A stretch of 64,000 nucleotides of DNA from Nitrosospira multiformis (GCF_900110185.1 NZ_FOCT01000002.1:310001-374000), one strand, 5' to 3'. Counted from the first letter of the stretch, positions 8,959 through 20,817 are shown. Notes: generated from the sequence alone by a model not told the origin. Program-made: numbers and translations.

Positions 8959-9301
8959 CGTTCAATTTCGGGACATGCCCAGCTTGGCTTTGAATTCATG
9001 GAGGAACCCATTATATACTGGCGTGAGGATTGTTGAATAATGAGGCACAGTCTCTCTACGATTCATAGGGCAATGGAACTTGCCCTGCTGCTGGCCTATC
9101 CCCTTGTATGCACCGGCAATTTTCCTCTTCAAGAGGGATTAAAGTTTACATAGTTTTATGAAGTTTCCGATTTTATTGGATAGGTTCGCTATTACAGAGT
9201 TCCGCTCTCTATCGCGCAACATCGTCACACAAAAGGTTTCGGAACATGACAACGGGGTCAATTTTTAACCTGCGCTTCATATAACTACAAAGGAAACCAG
9301 C
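8959..9301. other. Divergent intergenic region, 343 nt
   Basis: This stretch separates the minus-strand membrane-protein gene from the plus-strand FAD reductase. It holds the TATAAT box noted separately and, at its right end, the ribosome binding site AAAGGAAA of the reductase. The middle is AT-rich. I see no ORF with a usable start signal, no repeat and no RNA gene in it. Confidence 0.6.
9010..9038 (-). promoter_or_regulatory. Possible sigma70 promoter for the two-helix membrane protein
   Basis: On the minus strand a perfect TATAAT (plus-strand 9010-9015) is preceded, with a 16-nt spacer, by TTCAAC, a weak match to TTGACA. It stands about 50 nt upstream of the start codon at 8958. The -10 element is convincing, the -35 only fair. 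Confidence 0.4.
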
Positions 9302-10480
9302 ATGAAACACCATAAATACCTTATTGTCGGGGGCGGAATGACCGCCGATTCTGCTGTACACGGTATCCGTAAGATTGACCCCGATGGCGCAATCGCCGTC
9401 ATCGGAGAGGAGTTGCATCGTCCTTACAACCGTCCGCCCCTTTCCAAGGCGCTATGGAAGGACTCACCCTATGATTCGATCTGGCGAAGCGAGCACGGGC
9501 TGAACGTTGCCATGCACCTCGGAAAAAAAATAGTAGCGCTGGATCCTGCAAAAAAGACGGCTACGGACAATGCAGGCAACATCTATACCTATGAAAAACT
9601 TTTGCTTGCCACGGGGGGCGAGGTGCGCCGCTTTCCCCATTTCGACAGCGGGATAATCTACTACCGGACGGCGGACGATTACCTCAAGCTGCGGGAATTG
9701 AGTAACCAGGGTTCGGATTTTGTCGTGATCGGCGGCGGCTTCATCGGTTCGGAAATCGCCGCCGCGCTCGCCATGAATGATAAACGGGTCACCATGATTT
9801 TTCCGGAACACGGAATTAGCTCGCGTATTTATCCGCGACCCCTCGTCGAATTCCTGAATTCCTACTATCGCGAAAAGGGTGTAATCGTGCTCGCCCCCGA
9901 AACTGTCACTTCGATCAGGACGGATGGGACCAAAAAAATTGTTACCACGGGGAGCGGAACCGAGATTTCCGCCGATGGAGTAGTGGCAGGACTGGGTATT
10001 CTTCCTAACACGGAACTGGCCGTCCAGGCCGGGCTCGCGGTTGACAACGGCATCGTAGTGGATGAGTTCCTGCGCAGCAGCAATCCTGATATCTATGCCG
10101 CTGGCGACGTCGCCAACTTCTACAGTCCCTTGCTCGACAAGCGCATGCGGGTCGAGCATGAAGACAATGCAAACATGATGGGAGAAGCGGCGGGACGAAA
10201 CATGGCAGGGAGCCCGGAGCCCTATCATCACCAGCCCTTCTTTTATTCCGACCTGTTTGATCTGGGTTATGAAGCAGTCGGTGAACTCGATTCCAGTCTC
10301 GATATTGTCGAAGATTGGGTAGAGCCCTTCCGCAAGGGCGTGATTTATTACCTGCGCGATGGCCTCGTACGCGGTGTTCTGCTCTGGAATACCTGGGGAC
10401 AGGTGGGCGCCGCAACCGCGTTGATTGCCGAAAAGAAACCCTGCACGAGCGAGACACTGCTAGGCCGCATCAAGGACTAG
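9302..10480 (+). CDS. FAD-dependent NAD(P)H oxidoreductase (ferredoxin-reductase type)
   Basis: A 392-aa pyridine-nucleotide-disulphide-oxidoreductase fold protein without a redox-active CxxC, like rubredoxin, ferredoxin or putidaredoxin reductases. It shows the FAD Rossmann motif YLIVGGGMTADSAVHGI (residues 7-23), a second NAD(P)H-binding motif FVVIGGGFIGSEIAAALA (about 140-157) and the FAD-contacting IYAAGDVANFYS (about 264-275). A C-terminal domain of about 90 residues resembles the reductase C-domain. AAAGGAAA about 7 nt before the ATG supports the start. It stands alone between unrelated genes with no ferredoxin or oxygenase beside it, so its electron partner is unknown. Confidence 0.85.
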   Translation: MKHHKYLIVGGGMTADSAVHGIRKIDPDGAIAVIGEELHRPYNRPPLSKALWKDSPYDSIWRSEHGLNVAMHLGKKIVALDPAKKTATDNAGNIYTYEKLLLATGGEVRRFPHFDSGIIYYRTADDYLKLRELSNQGSDFVVIGGGFIGSEIAAALAMNDKRVTMIFPEHGISSRIYPRPLVEFLNSYYREKGVIVLAPETVTSIRTDGTKKIVTTGSGTEISADGVVAGLGILPNTELAVQAGLAVDNGIVVDEFLRSSNPDIYAAGDVANFYSPLLDKRMRVEHEDNANMMGEAAGRNMAGSPEPYHHQPFFYSDLFDLGYEAVGELDSSLDIVEDWVEPFRKGVIYYLRDGLVRGVLLWNTWGQVGAATALIAEKKPCTSETLLGRIKD

Positions 10481-10621
10481 AACAGGAGACAGTAGTGCAG
10501 AATGAGGGAAGGCGGGGACCAAACCATCATTTGCTGCGATGCGCGATGCTTCGCTTGCCCCTCCTGCAATTTACAATGAATTAATCGGGGAATAGCAGAC
10601 TCGAGTCCTCTTGAATCCTCA

Positions 10622-11725
10622 ATGGGAGACTCATGGTATTTTTCGTGCCAGTTAAATAAAAAAACAGATGCTGCAGCTATCTTGAATACCTTCACACTTA
10701 CCCGCCCGGACGACTTTCACCTGCATCTCCGCGACGGCGAACACATGCGGGCCGTGCTGTCGGACACTGCCCGCCGTTTTGCCCGCGCAATCGTCATGCC
10801 CAACCTCAAGCCTCCCGTCATCACCACGGAAATGGCGCTGGCGTATCGCGCGCGACTTCTTGCCGCCCTGCCGCACGGCGTGCGCTTCGAGCCGCTGATG
10901 ACCCTCTACCTGACCGATAACACCTCCCCTTCGGAAATCATCGAAGCAAAAAGAAGCGGGGTAATCCACGGCATCAAATACTATCCCGCCGGTGCAACCA
11001 CAAACTCCGCAGCCGGAGTTACCAATATTGCCAGGTGCCATGAAACTCTGGAAGCCATGGAGCAAGCGGATATGCCCCTGCTGGTGCACGGTGAGGTAAC
11101 TGATCCTGAGGTGGATGTATTCGACAGGGAAAAGGTCTTTCTTGAACGGGTGTTGATCCCGTTGACGGGACGCTTTCCGCAACTCCGCGTGGTATTCGAG
11201 CATATCACCACGCGGGAAGCGGTAGAGTTTATCGTCGGCACACCGGAAACCATCGCCGCCACCATCACGGCGCACCACCTCCTGATGAGCCGGAATGCCC
11301 TTTTTCAAGGCGGTATTCGGCCTCACCACTATTGCCTGCCCATCCTCAAGCGGGAAACCCACCGGCAGAAGCTGATCGAGGCGGCTACCAGCGGCAATCC
11401 GAAATTTTTCCTCGGCACCGATAGCGCCCCCCACGCGCAATCGGCCAAGGAAAATGCCTGCGGCTGCGCCGGCATCTATACTGCTCACGCAGCGATCGAG
11501 CTTTATGCGGAAGCATTCGAACAGGCGGGCGCACTGGAAAAACTGGAAGCCTTTGCCAGTTTTCATGGCGCGGATTTCTACCAACTACCGCGCAACCAGG
11601 ACAAGATTACGTTGAAGAAGGAAAACTGGGGTGTGCCGGCACAACTGGAATTTGGCGGCGAAAGCCTGATTCCATTCCGAGCTGGGGAAAGCGTTACCTG
11701 GGCCCTGGGCAAAACCGGGAACTAG
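10622..11725 (+). CDS. pyrC: Dihydroorotase
   Basis: PyrC closes carbamoyl-aspartate to dihydroorotate in pyrimidine synthesis. The protein carries the metal-binding DDFHLHLRDGEHM (the HxH pair), KYYPAGATTNSAAGV with the lysine that is carboxylated in the family, LLVHGEV, VFEHITT and the FFLGTDSAPHAQSAKE motif with the catalytic Asp. This is the class II type of about 345 residues. The first ATG (10622) gives 367 aa but has no clear ribosome binding site; the family-like part starts near TTG 10682 (LNTFTLTRPDDFHLHL). The true start is therefore uncertain, the function is not. It is monocistronic by appearance. Confidence 0.93.
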   Translation: MGDSWYFSCQLNKKTDAAAILNTFTLTRPDDFHLHLRDGEHMRAVLSDTARRFARAIVMPNLKPPVITTEMALAYRARLLAALPHGVRFEPLMTLYLTDNTSPSEIIEAKRSGVIHGIKYYPAGATTNSAAGVTNIARCHETLEAMEQADMPLLVHGEVTDPEVDVFDREKVFLERVLIPLTGRFPQLRVVFEHITTREAVEFIVGTPETIAATITAHHLLMSRNALFQGGIRPHHYCLPILKRETHRQKLIEAATSGNPKFFLGTDSAPHAQSAKENACGCAGIYTAHAAIELYAEAFEQAGALEKLEAFASFHGADFYQLPRNQDKITLKKENWGVPAQLEFGGESLIPFRAGESVTWALGKTGN

Positions 11726-11811
11726 CGTCGAAACGGGATTTTCACCAAACTTTCCTGATCAGGAAATAGCTGCGTGAATTGTTTCCTGGTCACTGGCGCC
11801 TGCCAGTGCGC

Positions 11812-12180
11812 CTACCAGTGTTTTTTTGCGCGATTCCACCGGTACAGCCTTCCGGCAAAGGCGTTGTACGCCAGACGTGAAAGCTGCCGGAGCACGGGCA
11901 ACCGAAAAAGCCTTGCCAGCCAGCGCTGCCCCGGTGTTTGTGACCAGAGTCGCGTGAAGGCATCCACGCCCACGTCAATCCGGCCCTCCTGTCTTTTTAC
12001 GTGCAGCCGCTCGCGCACCTGTTCCAGCGAGGCATCTACTTCTGCAACAGCTTCCGGCTGCGCGTGCACATCAATCCACTCAATGTCCTTGATACCGCAT
12101 GCTTCCATACGGCGGCGCTGCTCTTTTATGCCCGCGTTGCAGACGGGGCATGCGCTGTTATAGTAAACCTTGCTGGACAT
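11812..12180 (-). CDS. DCC-family (DUF393) thiol-disulphide-like protein
   Basis: A 122-aa protein starting MSSKVYYNSACPVCNAGIKE. The tyrosine-rich strand followed by CPVC matches the DCC family, named for its conserved Asp/Cys/Cys motif and thought to have a thioredoxin-like fold; the usual first acidic residue is replaced by Ser here. The rest has the family's WIDVHA and basic helical C-terminus (LFRLPVLRQLSRLAYNAFAG). The frame is open 42 codons further upstream, but the ATG at 12180 puts the motif at the N-terminus as in relatives. Biochemical role is not established for the family. It is followed 65 nt upstream by a lipoprotein gene on the same strand. Confidence 0.8.
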   Translation of the reverse strand: MSSKVYYNSACPVCNAGIKEQRRRMEACGIKDIEWIDVHAQPEAVAEVDASLEQVRERLHVKRQEGRIDVGVDAFTRLWSQTPGQRWLARLFRLPVLRQLSRLAYNAFAGRLYRWNRAKKHW

Positions 12181-12245
12181 TTCCGGAGCACTCTGCCCTA
12201 TAGGAGTAAATTCAGGCCGGGTATTCGGGACCCGGGTGCGAGGAA

Positions 12246-12599
12246 TCACTCGCAGCGATAAACGACACCCAGCACTGTCGTGTTTGTCGTGCCCTTGCTG
12301 CCCCATGCATTCGTATTGGCGGAGTTCTGCACCCAGACGTAGTTTCCACCCATTTTGGCGGCCCTGTTGCGCAGATCATTTCTGGCGCCGATGAGAAGAT
12401 TTTCATTCGAAGTGTAGTCGCCGGTAATCCAGTTACCTTGGGAGCCGACCGCGTCACCCAGCGGCTTGCAATTACCACTCGGTTTTTCTGTGACAAGCTC
12501 AACGGATCTGCCCTCCGGTGTCGTCGAAATCGCCGAACAGCCGGCAAACAAAACAACTGACAGCAGACCCGGCAAGGCGATCATCCTTCTCGTGACCAT
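12246..12599 (-). CDS. DUF4156-like lipoprotein
   Basis: A 117-aa predicted outer or inner membrane lipoprotein. The signal peptide MVTRRMIALPGLLSVVLFAGC ends in a lipobox (LFAG-C, Cys21). The mature part contains SGNCKPLGDAVG, LLIGARNDLRNRAAKMGGNYV and the final VLGVVYRCE, a pattern I associate with DUF4156 (YjeI-like) proteins of unknown role. ACAGGAGAA 4-6 nt upstream of the ATG is a good ribosome binding site. The two cysteines of the mature domain may form a disulphide. Function unknown. Confidence 0.82.
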   Translation of the reverse strand: MVTRRMIALPGLLSVVLFAGCSAISTTPEGRSVELVTEKPSGNCKPLGDAVGSQGNWITGDYTSNENLLIGARNDLRNRAAKMGGNYVWVQNSANTNAWGSKGTTNTTVLGVVYRCE

Positions 12600-12830
12600 C
12601 TATTTTCTCCTGTTGAAAACCTTCTCAATGATTTTTGAACTTATGCCAACTGGCAGTTCCCTGTCAGCAGATCGTTTAGTGAGAACCTATTGATTTCCGT
12701 CTTTGTGGAAAAGACAGCGTTCTATATTTTATGAGAAATTTCTGCTCAAGAATTGTACGGTTTAAGGTGACGGCATCAACCGCGCAGCATCGCTTCATTG
12801 CATTGCAAATCACTCTTGGGCTTATGTAAA

Positions 12831-13163
12831 TTATGCATGTCTTGGCCCGAACATGATAATTGCCATACCTGTCAGCGCCAGAAGAGAACCTGCCATATCC
12901 CAGGCAGTCGGCCTGACCCCATCAATAGCCCACAACCAAAGTACTGCTACGAAAACGTAAACACCTCCGTAAGCCGCGTATGTACGACCGGCGTCCGTCG
13001 GATGAAGCGTGAGAAGCCATGCAAATAGTGCAAGGCTTGCAGCAGCAGGAACAAGAAGCCAGGCACTCCCGTCCTGTTTAAGCCAAAGGTAGGGTAGATA
13101 GCAACCAACGATCTCGGCAAGCGCTGTAGCCAGGAAGAGAAACAAGGTCTTCAGCTCAAACAT
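12831..13163 (-). CDS. YnfA/UPF0060 family membrane protein
   Basis: A 110-aa inner-membrane protein with four hydrophobic helices, of the UPF0060 (YnfA) family, which is distantly related to small multidrug resistance transporters. Seen: the N-terminal helix with [15 protein letters not shown], the second helix [16 protein letters not shown], the loop [18 protein letters not shown] that is the family hallmark, and the last helix [14 protein letters not shown]. The length equals the family norm. Efflux has been proposed for some members; for this copy the role is open. No coupled gene is evident. Confidence 0.9.
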   Translation of the reverse strand: MFELKTLFLFLATALAEIVGCYLPYLWLKQDGSAWLLVPAAASLALFAWLLTLHPTDAGRTYAAYGGVYVFVAVLWLWAIDGVRPTAWDMAGSLLALTGMAIIMFGPRHA

Positions 13164-13226
13164 ATGGGTAATCTATTGCTCTGGAAAATCCAAAGGGAAC
13201 AAACAGATAGTGTGCTGTCGGGCTGA

Positions 13227-13922
13227 TTACTTCCGTCCAGAAACTGCTTCGGCGGAACGCTTCCTTACTGCGTCGAAGAGCTCAGGTATTGCGACGGTAT
13301 TCGAAAGATTGAATACAAAATCCGGAATGAGTCCACCCGGATCGGTAAGCAATGTATAAGTGAGGCGCGTGTGTCTGCCGCCATCCAGGGGCTCCGCCAG
13401 CCACGACCCCTCGTTGAGCTTGATGCGCACCACGCCTTCAACCTCGGGCTTCGCTTGGGGCAGCGCTGTCCACTCGACCTTGAAGGTACCGTCCTTGCGC
13501 GTGTCGTCACCTGCCGCCACTCTGCGCGTGAGCCGGACCTTGAGGGGATAGTCGCGCTCGCTGATAAACGGCGGTGCGATGCGCGCATAGGTCACCACCT
13601 CGTTATCGCCGGTGCGGCTGAGCACTTCCGATTCCTTCACGTACGGCATGAATTCCCGGTAATGTTCGAAGTCGACGAGAACATTGAAAACGGCTTCGGG
13701 CGGAACTTCCACTTCGGAAACCGCGATTACCCGGCGTCCCTCCGTTATATCCTTCGTAAAAATGACAAGGCCGTTTTTGTGATAAGCCTCTGTCCAATCC
13801 GGCCCCGGGCTGTTCACACTGCCTGTCCTCTCTACTTGGTCCGCCGATACCAATCCGGCCGCTCCGCTTGCGACCACGGCAATGATGGTAAGGATGACGG
13901 TGAAAGCGGCACTAGAGCGCAT
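13227..13922 (-). CDS. Exported START/SRPBCC-fold protein
   Basis: A 231-aa protein with a Sec signal peptide (residues 1-27, ending in VASGAAGLVSADQ). It is followed by a START/polyketide-cyclase-like domain: VSEVEVPPEAVFNVLVDFEHYREFMPYV is the characteristic first strand-helix part, and the C-terminal helix has PGGLIPDFVFNLSNTVAIPELFDAVRK. The fold makes a hydrophobic pocket for lipids or similar ligands. The export signal places it in the periplasm. Ligand and pathway are unknown; related proteins are widespread in proteobacteria. It stands between ynfA-like and methyltransferase genes on the same strand. Confidence 0.8.
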   Translation of the reverse strand: MRSSAAFTVILTIIAVVASGAAGLVSADQVERTGSVNSPGPDWTEAYHKNGLVIFTKDITEGRRVIAVSEVEVPPEAVFNVLVDFEHYREFMPYVKESEVLSRTGDNEVVTYARIAPPFISERDYPLKVRLTRRVAAGDDTRKDGTFKVEWTALPQAKPEVEGVVRIKLNEGSWLAEPLDGGRHTRLTYTLLTDPGGLIPDFVFNLSNTVAIPELFDAVRKRSAEAVSGRK

Positions 13923-13999
13923 GGCATTCCGGCTGAAGATGGGATGACGATTTCGCCTCTCGTAAAAATTCTACCCTTATCGCATATCCCGGTCACGTC

Positions 14000-14599
14000 C
14001 TAACCGGCTTTAACGAGTCGAATGCTCCGGAACCAGCCTCCTGCCAGAAGCGGCTGGTCTGACTCCACTTTCAGTTGCGGAACACTTGCAAGCACCTCTT
14101 CGAAAACCACATCCAGACGCGTCACGATATGCTGAGACAGCAGGTTCACCATTCGCCGGAGCACTGCGTGTTCCCCTGGCTTCAGAAATTTATCGAGTAT
14201 CAGCACGCTGCCACCCGGTTTCAGTACCCGCGCTGTTTCTTTCAGGCATGCGCGCGCATCCGGTACGATCGCCAGAATGAGGTGAAGCACCACGTGATCG
14301 AAGCATGCGTCCACAAACGGCAGAGACATGCTGTCCCCCTGGACGAGGTCTACATGCAGATTGCCTATCCTGGGTCTTGCCCGCTTCAGCATGGCCGCGG
14401 TAAGGTCCAGTCCTACATAATGATGACACGCTGGAACATGCGGGAGGTCGAGCCCGGTACCGATGCCGCTGATGAGAACGTCGAGATTCTCCTGCCGGGG
14501 CAATTGCTCAAGACTGACTGCCCGCAGTCCCGTGCCCGCCCCGGCGAGCAAGGCATCGTAAAGCGGAGCGATCAGACTGTAGGAACGGCGCAAAGACAT
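14000..14599 (-). CDS. Class I SAM-dependent methyltransferase
   Basis: A 199-aa protein with the Methyltransf_11/UbiE-like core. Motif I is LDVLISGIGTGLDLP, with the usual first acidic/Gly pattern slightly altered (SGIGTG in place of GxGTG). Then come YVGLDLTAAMLKRAR with the ribose-binding Asp, VDLVQGDSMSLPF, and FDHVVLHLILAIVPD with the helix KETARVLKPGGSVLILDK. The N-terminus SYSLIAPLYDALLAG is typical of ubiquinone/menaquinone methyltransferase relatives. Substrate unknown; it is too divergent and short to be called UbiE or UbiG. It starts 10 nt after the lgt stop, so the two are probably cotranscribed. Confidence 0.85.
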   Translation of the reverse strand: MSLRRSYSLIAPLYDALLAGAGTGLRAVSLEQLPRQENLDVLISGIGTGLDLPHVPACHHYVGLDLTAAMLKRARPRIGNLHVDLVQGDSMSLPFVDACFDHVVLHLILAIVPDARACLKETARVLKPGGSVLILDKFLKPGEHAVLRRMVNLLSQHIVTRLDVVFEEVLASVPQLKVESDQPLLAGGWFRSIRLVKAG

Positions 14600-14609
14600 G
14601 TAAAGCTGT

Positions 14610-15479
14610 TTATCGCTCTTTGCTGCCGCGCTTCCCCGCGATGACCGCGTTGGCGGCTTTGCCAGCTTTGCCGGCTTTCCTCCGCGCGGACACAGGAGCT
14701 TGGGTACGATAAGCCCAGACCAGCATGATTACCCCGGCCAGGATCATGGGTAGCGACAGCCACTGACCCATGCTGATACCAAGCGTCATCACGCCCATGA
14801 AACCCTCGTCCGGCTCGCGGAAAAACTCTGCAAACGAGCGGAATACGCCATAACCGATCAAAAACATCCCGGAAACCGCTCCAACCGGTCTCGGCCTCGC
14901 GGAATAAATCCACATCAATGTAAAAAACACCAATCCTTCCAGGACGAATTCGTACAGTTGGGAAGGATGGCGGGGAATGTTGTCGACATAGGGAAAAATC
15001 ATACCCCAGGGCACATCGGTTGGCCGCCCCCATAACTCGGCATTGATAAAATTGCCGATACGCCCCGCTCCCAGCCCCAGCGGCACCAATGGGGCGATGA
15101 AATCCGTCACGACGAGCCACCGCAGATGATATTTGCGCGCCAACAGGGCCATGGCGGCTATCACTCCGAGAAAACCCCCGTGAAATGACATCCCACCTTG
15201 CCAGACGGCAAAGATTTCCAGGGGATGCTCCAGATAATAGCCGAACTGATAAAAAAATATGTGACCTAGGCGGCCGCCCACGATCACGCCGAGCACACCG
15301 TAAAACAGCATATCGTCCAGTATGCTGATGGTGACCCCCCCCTCGGGATTTCGTTTGATGCGGTAGCGCCCCAGCAGAATGAAGCAAGCGAAGCCGATGA
15401 GATACATGAGCCCGTACCATCGAACCGCGAGCGGTCCGAACTGGATGGCAATGGGATCAATCTGAGGATGAACGAGCAT
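14610..15479 (-). CDS. lgt: Prolipoprotein diacylglyceryl transferase
   Basis: Lgt moves the diacylglyceryl group of phosphatidylglycerol to the lipobox cysteine of prolipoproteins in the inner membrane, the first step of lipoprotein maturation. The 289-aa protein has about seven hydrophobic helices. It shows the HGGFLGVI motif ([16 protein letters not shown]), the signature [20 protein letters not shown] and the C-terminal FREPDE segment, all hallmarks of the family. The tail is extended and basic ([18 protein letters not shown]), which is unusual but plausible. Substrates in this window include the lipoproteins near 12.5 kb and RlpA. Confidence 0.96.
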   Translation of the reverse strand: MLVHPQIDPIAIQFGPLAVRWYGLMYLIGFACFILLGRYRIKRNPEGGVTISILDDMLFYGVLGVIVGGRLGHIFFYQFGYYLEHPLEIFAVWQGGMSFHGGFLGVIAAMALLARKYHLRWLVVTDFIAPLVPLGLGAGRIGNFINAELWGRPTDVPWGMIFPYVDNIPRHPSQLYEFVLEGLVFFTLMWIYSARPRPVGAVSGMFLIGYGVFRSFAEFFREPDEGFMGVMTLGISMGQWLSLPMILAGVIMLVWAYRTQAPVSARRKAGKAGKAANAVIAGKRGSKER

Positions 15480-15794
15480 GGGCTTGCATTTTTTTGAGGT
15501 AAAATAGCTTGTTTATCGAGCGCAGCATCAAAACATCATACCGGCGAAAACCGGCAGGGAAAGCGGAAGCCCTTCCTGACGGAGGGTTGGGCAGGAATGG
15601 AATAAGGAATTCCATTTTTCCCTCATTATACATACGGCGACGATTATCCACTGCGGAGAACACGGAAAAGAGCGACGTTGAACTGCTTTTCTTTCCTCAC
15701 AGCTTCGCAGGCGCCTCGGCCGCTTCTTCCCCTGACTACCGGAATTCGCCAGAATTTGCCTGCATTCCCGTTTTTTCAATCCAAGGAGTAACTC
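15480..15794. other. Divergent lgt-ilvD region, 315 nt
   Basis: The region separates minus-strand lgt from plus-strand ilvD and must hold promoters for both, but I see no clear consensus pair. A small AT-rich hairpin stands at 15596-15616: AATGGAAT and ATTCCATT around the 5-nt loop AAGGA, followed by TTTC on the plus strand. It lies about 180 nt before ilvD. It could be a weak terminator or leader structure. No leader peptide rich in branched-chain codons was found. CAAGGAGTAACTC before the ilvD ATG is a strong ribosome binding site. Confidence 0.5.
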
Positions 15795-17468
15795 ATGTCA
15801 GATAACCAGCGCAGCCGGGCAATCACCCAGGGGGCGGAACGTACCCCCAACCGCGCGATGCTGCGCGCTGTAGGCTTCAGCGACAACGATTTCGACAAAC
15901 CGATCGTCGGCGTGGCCAATGGCTTTTCCACCATCACACCCTGCAACAAGGGATTGAACGAACTGGCGCTGGACGCCGAGCAGGCATTGAGACAAGCGGC
16001 TGCGATGCCCCAGATGTTCGGTACCATCACCGTTTCCGATGGCATCTCCATGGGAACGGAAGGCATGAAGTATTCACTGGTATCCCGCGAAGTCATTGCC
16101 GACTCGATCGAAACGGCGGTGCAAGCCGAAAGCATGGACGGCGTGATCGCTATCGGGGGCTGTGACAAGAACATGCCGGGGGCAATGATCGCCATTGCGC
16201 GCATGAATGTTCCCGCAATTTTTGTTTATGGCGGAACGATCAAACCGGGTCACTATAAAGGAAAGGATCTCACTATTGTCAGTGCTTTCGAAGCCGTCGG
16301 GCAATATACCTCCCATAAGATAGACGCGAAAGAACTGCTCGAAGTGGAGCGCCATGCCTGTCCGGGAGCGGGCTCCTGCGGAGGCATGTTCACTGCCAAT
16401 ACGATGTCGTCCGCTTTCGAAGCGATGGGCATGAGTCTTCCCTATTCTTCCACGATGGCTGCGGAGGATGGCGAGAAGCGCACCAGCGCGGCGCGCTCCG
16501 CAGAAGTGCTCGTGGACGCCATCAGGAAACAGATTCGTCCGCGCGACATCATTACCCGCAAGTCCATTGAAAACGCGATCGCGGTGATCATGGCCGTGGG
16601 TGGTTCCACCAATGCTGTTTTGCACTTCCTCGCCATTGCCCATGCGGCCGAAGTGACGCTCACGATCGATGATTTTGAACGCATGCGCGGCAAAGTGCCG
16701 GTGCTGTGCGATCTCAAACCTTCGGGACGGTATGTCACCACCGACCTGCACAAGGCAGGGGGCATTCCCCAGGTCATGAAAATGCTGCTCGACCACGGCC
16801 TGTTGCATGGCGACTGCGTCACTATCAGCGGACAGACCATTGCCGAGATATTGAAGGATGTGCCGTCAGAGCCTCGCGAAGATCAGGATGTCATTCGCCA
16901 GTGGGACAACCCGTTGTACGCTCAGGGCCACCTCGCCATACTCAAGGGCAATCTCGCCACAGAAGGGTGCGTGGCGAAAATCACCGGAGTGAAATCCCCA
17001 AAAATTACCGGACCGGCACGAGTATTCGATTCGGAAGAAGCCTGCATGGCAGCTATCCTTGCGCGCGAAATCCAGCCCGGCGACGTGGTGGTGATACGCT
17101 ATGAGGGACCCAAGGGCGGCCCCGGCATGCGTGAAATGCTGTCTCCCACTTCCGCGCTTATTGGCGAGGGACTCGGAGATTCGGTGGGCTTGATCACCGA
17201 TGGACGTTTCTCCGGGGGCACCTATGGAATGGTGGTTGGACACGTGGCGCCGGAGGCGTTTGTAGGCGGTACCATTGCGCTGGTGCGGGAAGGCGATTCG
17301 ATCACCATAGACGCCGAGCAACGGCTGCTGCAGCTCAACGTTCCTGGAGATGAGCTGGCCCGGCGCCGGGCTGAATGGCAATCGCCCCATCCGCGCTACA
17401 CCCGGGGAGTGCTCGCTAAATATTCGAAGCTCGTCTCGAGTGCCAGCCGCGGCGCGATCACCGACTAG
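15795..17468 (+). CDS. ilvD: Dihydroxy-acid dehydratase
   Basis: IlvD dehydrates dihydroxy-isovalerate and dihydroxy-methylvalerate to the keto acids that give valine, leucine and isoleucine. The 557-aa length and the three cluster cysteines (in [24 protein letters not shown] and [18 protein letters not shown]) fit the shorter, probably [2Fe-2S]-containing type rather than the roughly 615-aa E. coli type. [16 protein letters not shown] and [19 protein letters not shown] are further signatures. A strong ribosome binding site (AAGGAG) precedes the ATG. It is followed after 24 nt by the DUF255 gene. Confidence 0.97.
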   Translation: MSDNQRSRAITQGAERTPNRAMLRAVGFSDNDFDKPIVGVANGFSTITPCNKGLNELALDAEQALRQAAAMPQMFGTITVSDGISMGTEGMKYSLVSREVIADSIETAVQAESMDGVIAIGGCDKNMPGAMIAIARMNVPAIFVYGGTIKPGHYKGKDLTIVSAFEAVGQYTSHKIDAKELLEVERHACPGAGSCGGMFTANTMSSAFEAMGMSLPYSSTMAAEDGEKRTSAARSAEVLVDAIRKQIRPRDIITRKSIENAIAVIMAVGGSTNAVLHFLAIAHAAEVTLTIDDFERMRGKVPVLCDLKPSGRYVTTDLHKAGGIPQVMKMLLDHGLLHGDCVTISGQTIAEILKDVPSEPREDQDVIRQWDNPLYAQGHLAILKGNLATEGCVAKITGVKSPKITGPARVFDSEEACMAAILAREIQPGDVVVIRYEGPKGGPGMREMLSPTSALIGEGLGDSVGLITDGRFSGGTYGMVVGHVAPEAFVGGTIALVREGDSITIDAEQRLLQLNVPGDELARRRAEWQSPHPRYTRGVLAKYSKLVSSASRGAITD

Positions 17469-17492
17469 TCCGTTCTTTCCCGCCATAAAGCC

Positions 17493-19595
<2,103 letters not shown>

Positions 19596-19616
19596 CGGAT
19601 AAAAGGAGTGTGTGTA

Positions 19617-19925
19617 ATGAAAGCTGTCTGGATGGGAATGGTTGCGGCATCAGCCTTGTTGGTTGTCGGTACCGCGCAGGCGAACCCCGAGCTGGCGAAA
19701 AGCAGCGGTTGCCTGAATTGTCATAAAGTGGACCAAAAACTGGTCGGCCCTGCGTTGAAGGATATAGCGGCCAAGTATAAGGCTGACCCGAAAGCCGCGG
19801 ACTATCTGGCAGGAAAAATCCAGAAAGGAAGTCAGGGAGTTTGGGGTCCGGTTCCCATGCCGCCCAACGCAAAGGTTAACGAGGCAGATGCCAAGACTCT
19901 GGCAAAGTGGATTCTGACTCAATAA
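19617..19925 (+). CDS. Periplasmic class I cytochrome c (c551/c552 type)
   Basis: A 102-aa small electron carrier. A signal peptide of about 22 residues ends in GTAQA. The mature protein begins NPELAKSSGCLNCHKVDQKLVGPALKDI, with the haem-binding CLNCH and the usual VGPAL. The distal Met ligand lies in WGPVPMPPN, and the C-terminal helix is EADAKTLAKWILTQ. This is the small soluble cytochrome c551/c552 pattern, which in ammonia oxidisers carries electrons between the bc1 complex or other donors and terminal oxidases. AAAAGGAG 8 nt upstream selects the ATG at 19617 over an in-frame GTG at 19608. A strong terminator follows at once. Confidence 0.93.
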   Translation: MKAVWMGMVAASALLVVGTAQANPELAKSSGCLNCHKVDQKLVGPALKDIAAKYKADPKAADYLAGKIQKGSQGVWGPVPMPPNAKVNEADAKTLAKWILTQ

Positions 19926-19938
19926 GCCGGGGTCCGCT

Positions 19939-19966
19939 AAAAAAGCCGGCAAGTGCCGGCTTTTTT
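19939..19966 (+). terminator. Rho-independent terminator after the cytochrome c gene
   Basis: GCCGGC (19945-19950), a 4-nt loop AAGT and GCCGGC (19955-19960), flanked by six A on the left and six T on the right, starts 13 nt after the stop codon. The A/T flanks extend the stem to 12 bp, and the symmetry would let it work in both directions. Confidence 0.93.
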
Positions 19967-19992
19967 ATTTTGGCTGTCCCTGACAAAAGTCC

Positions 19993-20748
19993 ATGAGCTG
20001 GTTTGCAACCAACTTCGCAAGCGCATTTCTTCTCCCCCCGTTTAACCTCATTTTACTGGGCGCCGCAGGCATCCTGCTCCTGAAACGCCGACAGGGAATA
20101 GGTATGACATTGGTAGCTGCTGCACTTGCTCTGCTTTACCTTCTTTCCACTCCGATTGTCGCGGACGCCCTGTTGCAGGTACTGGAAGCACCCCCCGAAA
20201 AGAATCCGCTTGACGACACGATACAAGCCGTCATCGTGCTGGGCGGAGGAACCTACTATTACGCGCCCGAATATGGCGATCATACGGTTGGCAGATACAC
20301 GCTGGAACGTGTCCGCTATGCGGCGAAAATGTATCGCTTGACCGGTAAGCCGATGCTGGCCGCAGGGGGCGCCCCTCTCGGCAGTCGCTCGTCCGAAGCC
20401 ATGCAAATGAAGGCGGTGCTGGAAGAGGAGTTTCTCGTTCCGGTCGAGTGGGTAGAGGAGACATCGAGCAATACTCGGGAAAACGCCTACAAAAGCTTTG
20501 CCATCCTGCAAAAACAGGGTATCCGCCAGATCGCGCTTGTCACCCACGCATGGCACATGCCGAGAGCGGCGCGTGAATTCGAACAGGCCGGATTCGAGGT
20601 TACTCCTGCTGCCACAGGATACACGCGGCGTTATAAGACCGACCTGCTCACATTCCTTCCAAACGCGGGCGCGCTTCTCAAAAGCAGCCTGTTCTTCCAC
20701 GAGGCTATTGGCATGTTGTGGTACCGCCTGACGCCTGTGCCGGATTGA
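19993..20748 (+). CDS. YdcF/ElyC-like (DUF218) membrane protein
   Basis: A 251-aa protein with two N-terminal membrane helices (about 10-29 and 34-55) followed by a DUF218 domain: AVIVLGGGTYYYAPEYGD, TLERVRYAAKMYRLTGKPMLAAGG, SRSSEAMQMKAVL, ETSSNTRENAYKSF and LVTHAWHMPRAAREFEQAGF. This arrangement matches ElyC/YdcF proteins; ElyC in E. coli affects envelope integrity and undecaprenyl-phosphate metabolism. Precise activity is not known. It begins 26 nt after the terminator of the cytochrome gene, so it needs its own promoter. Confidence 0.88.
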   Translation: MSWFATNFASAFLLPPFNLILLGAAGILLLKRRQGIGMTLVAAALALLYLLSTPIVADALLQVLEAPPEKNPLDDTIQAVIVLGGGTYYYAPEYGDHTVGRYTLERVRYAAKMYRLTGKPMLAAGGAPLGSRSSEAMQMKAVLEEEFLVPVEWVEETSSNTRENAYKSFAILQKQGIRQIALVTHAWHMPRAAREFEQAGFEVTPAATGYTRRYKTDLLTFLPNAGALLKSSLFFHEAIGMLWYRLTPVPD

Positions 20749-20817
20749 GGGGCATTACACTCGGCATGGCCGGAAGTCGCTAAAATAGCGTAATCGAATT
20801 CTCTGGAGAGGAGCGGC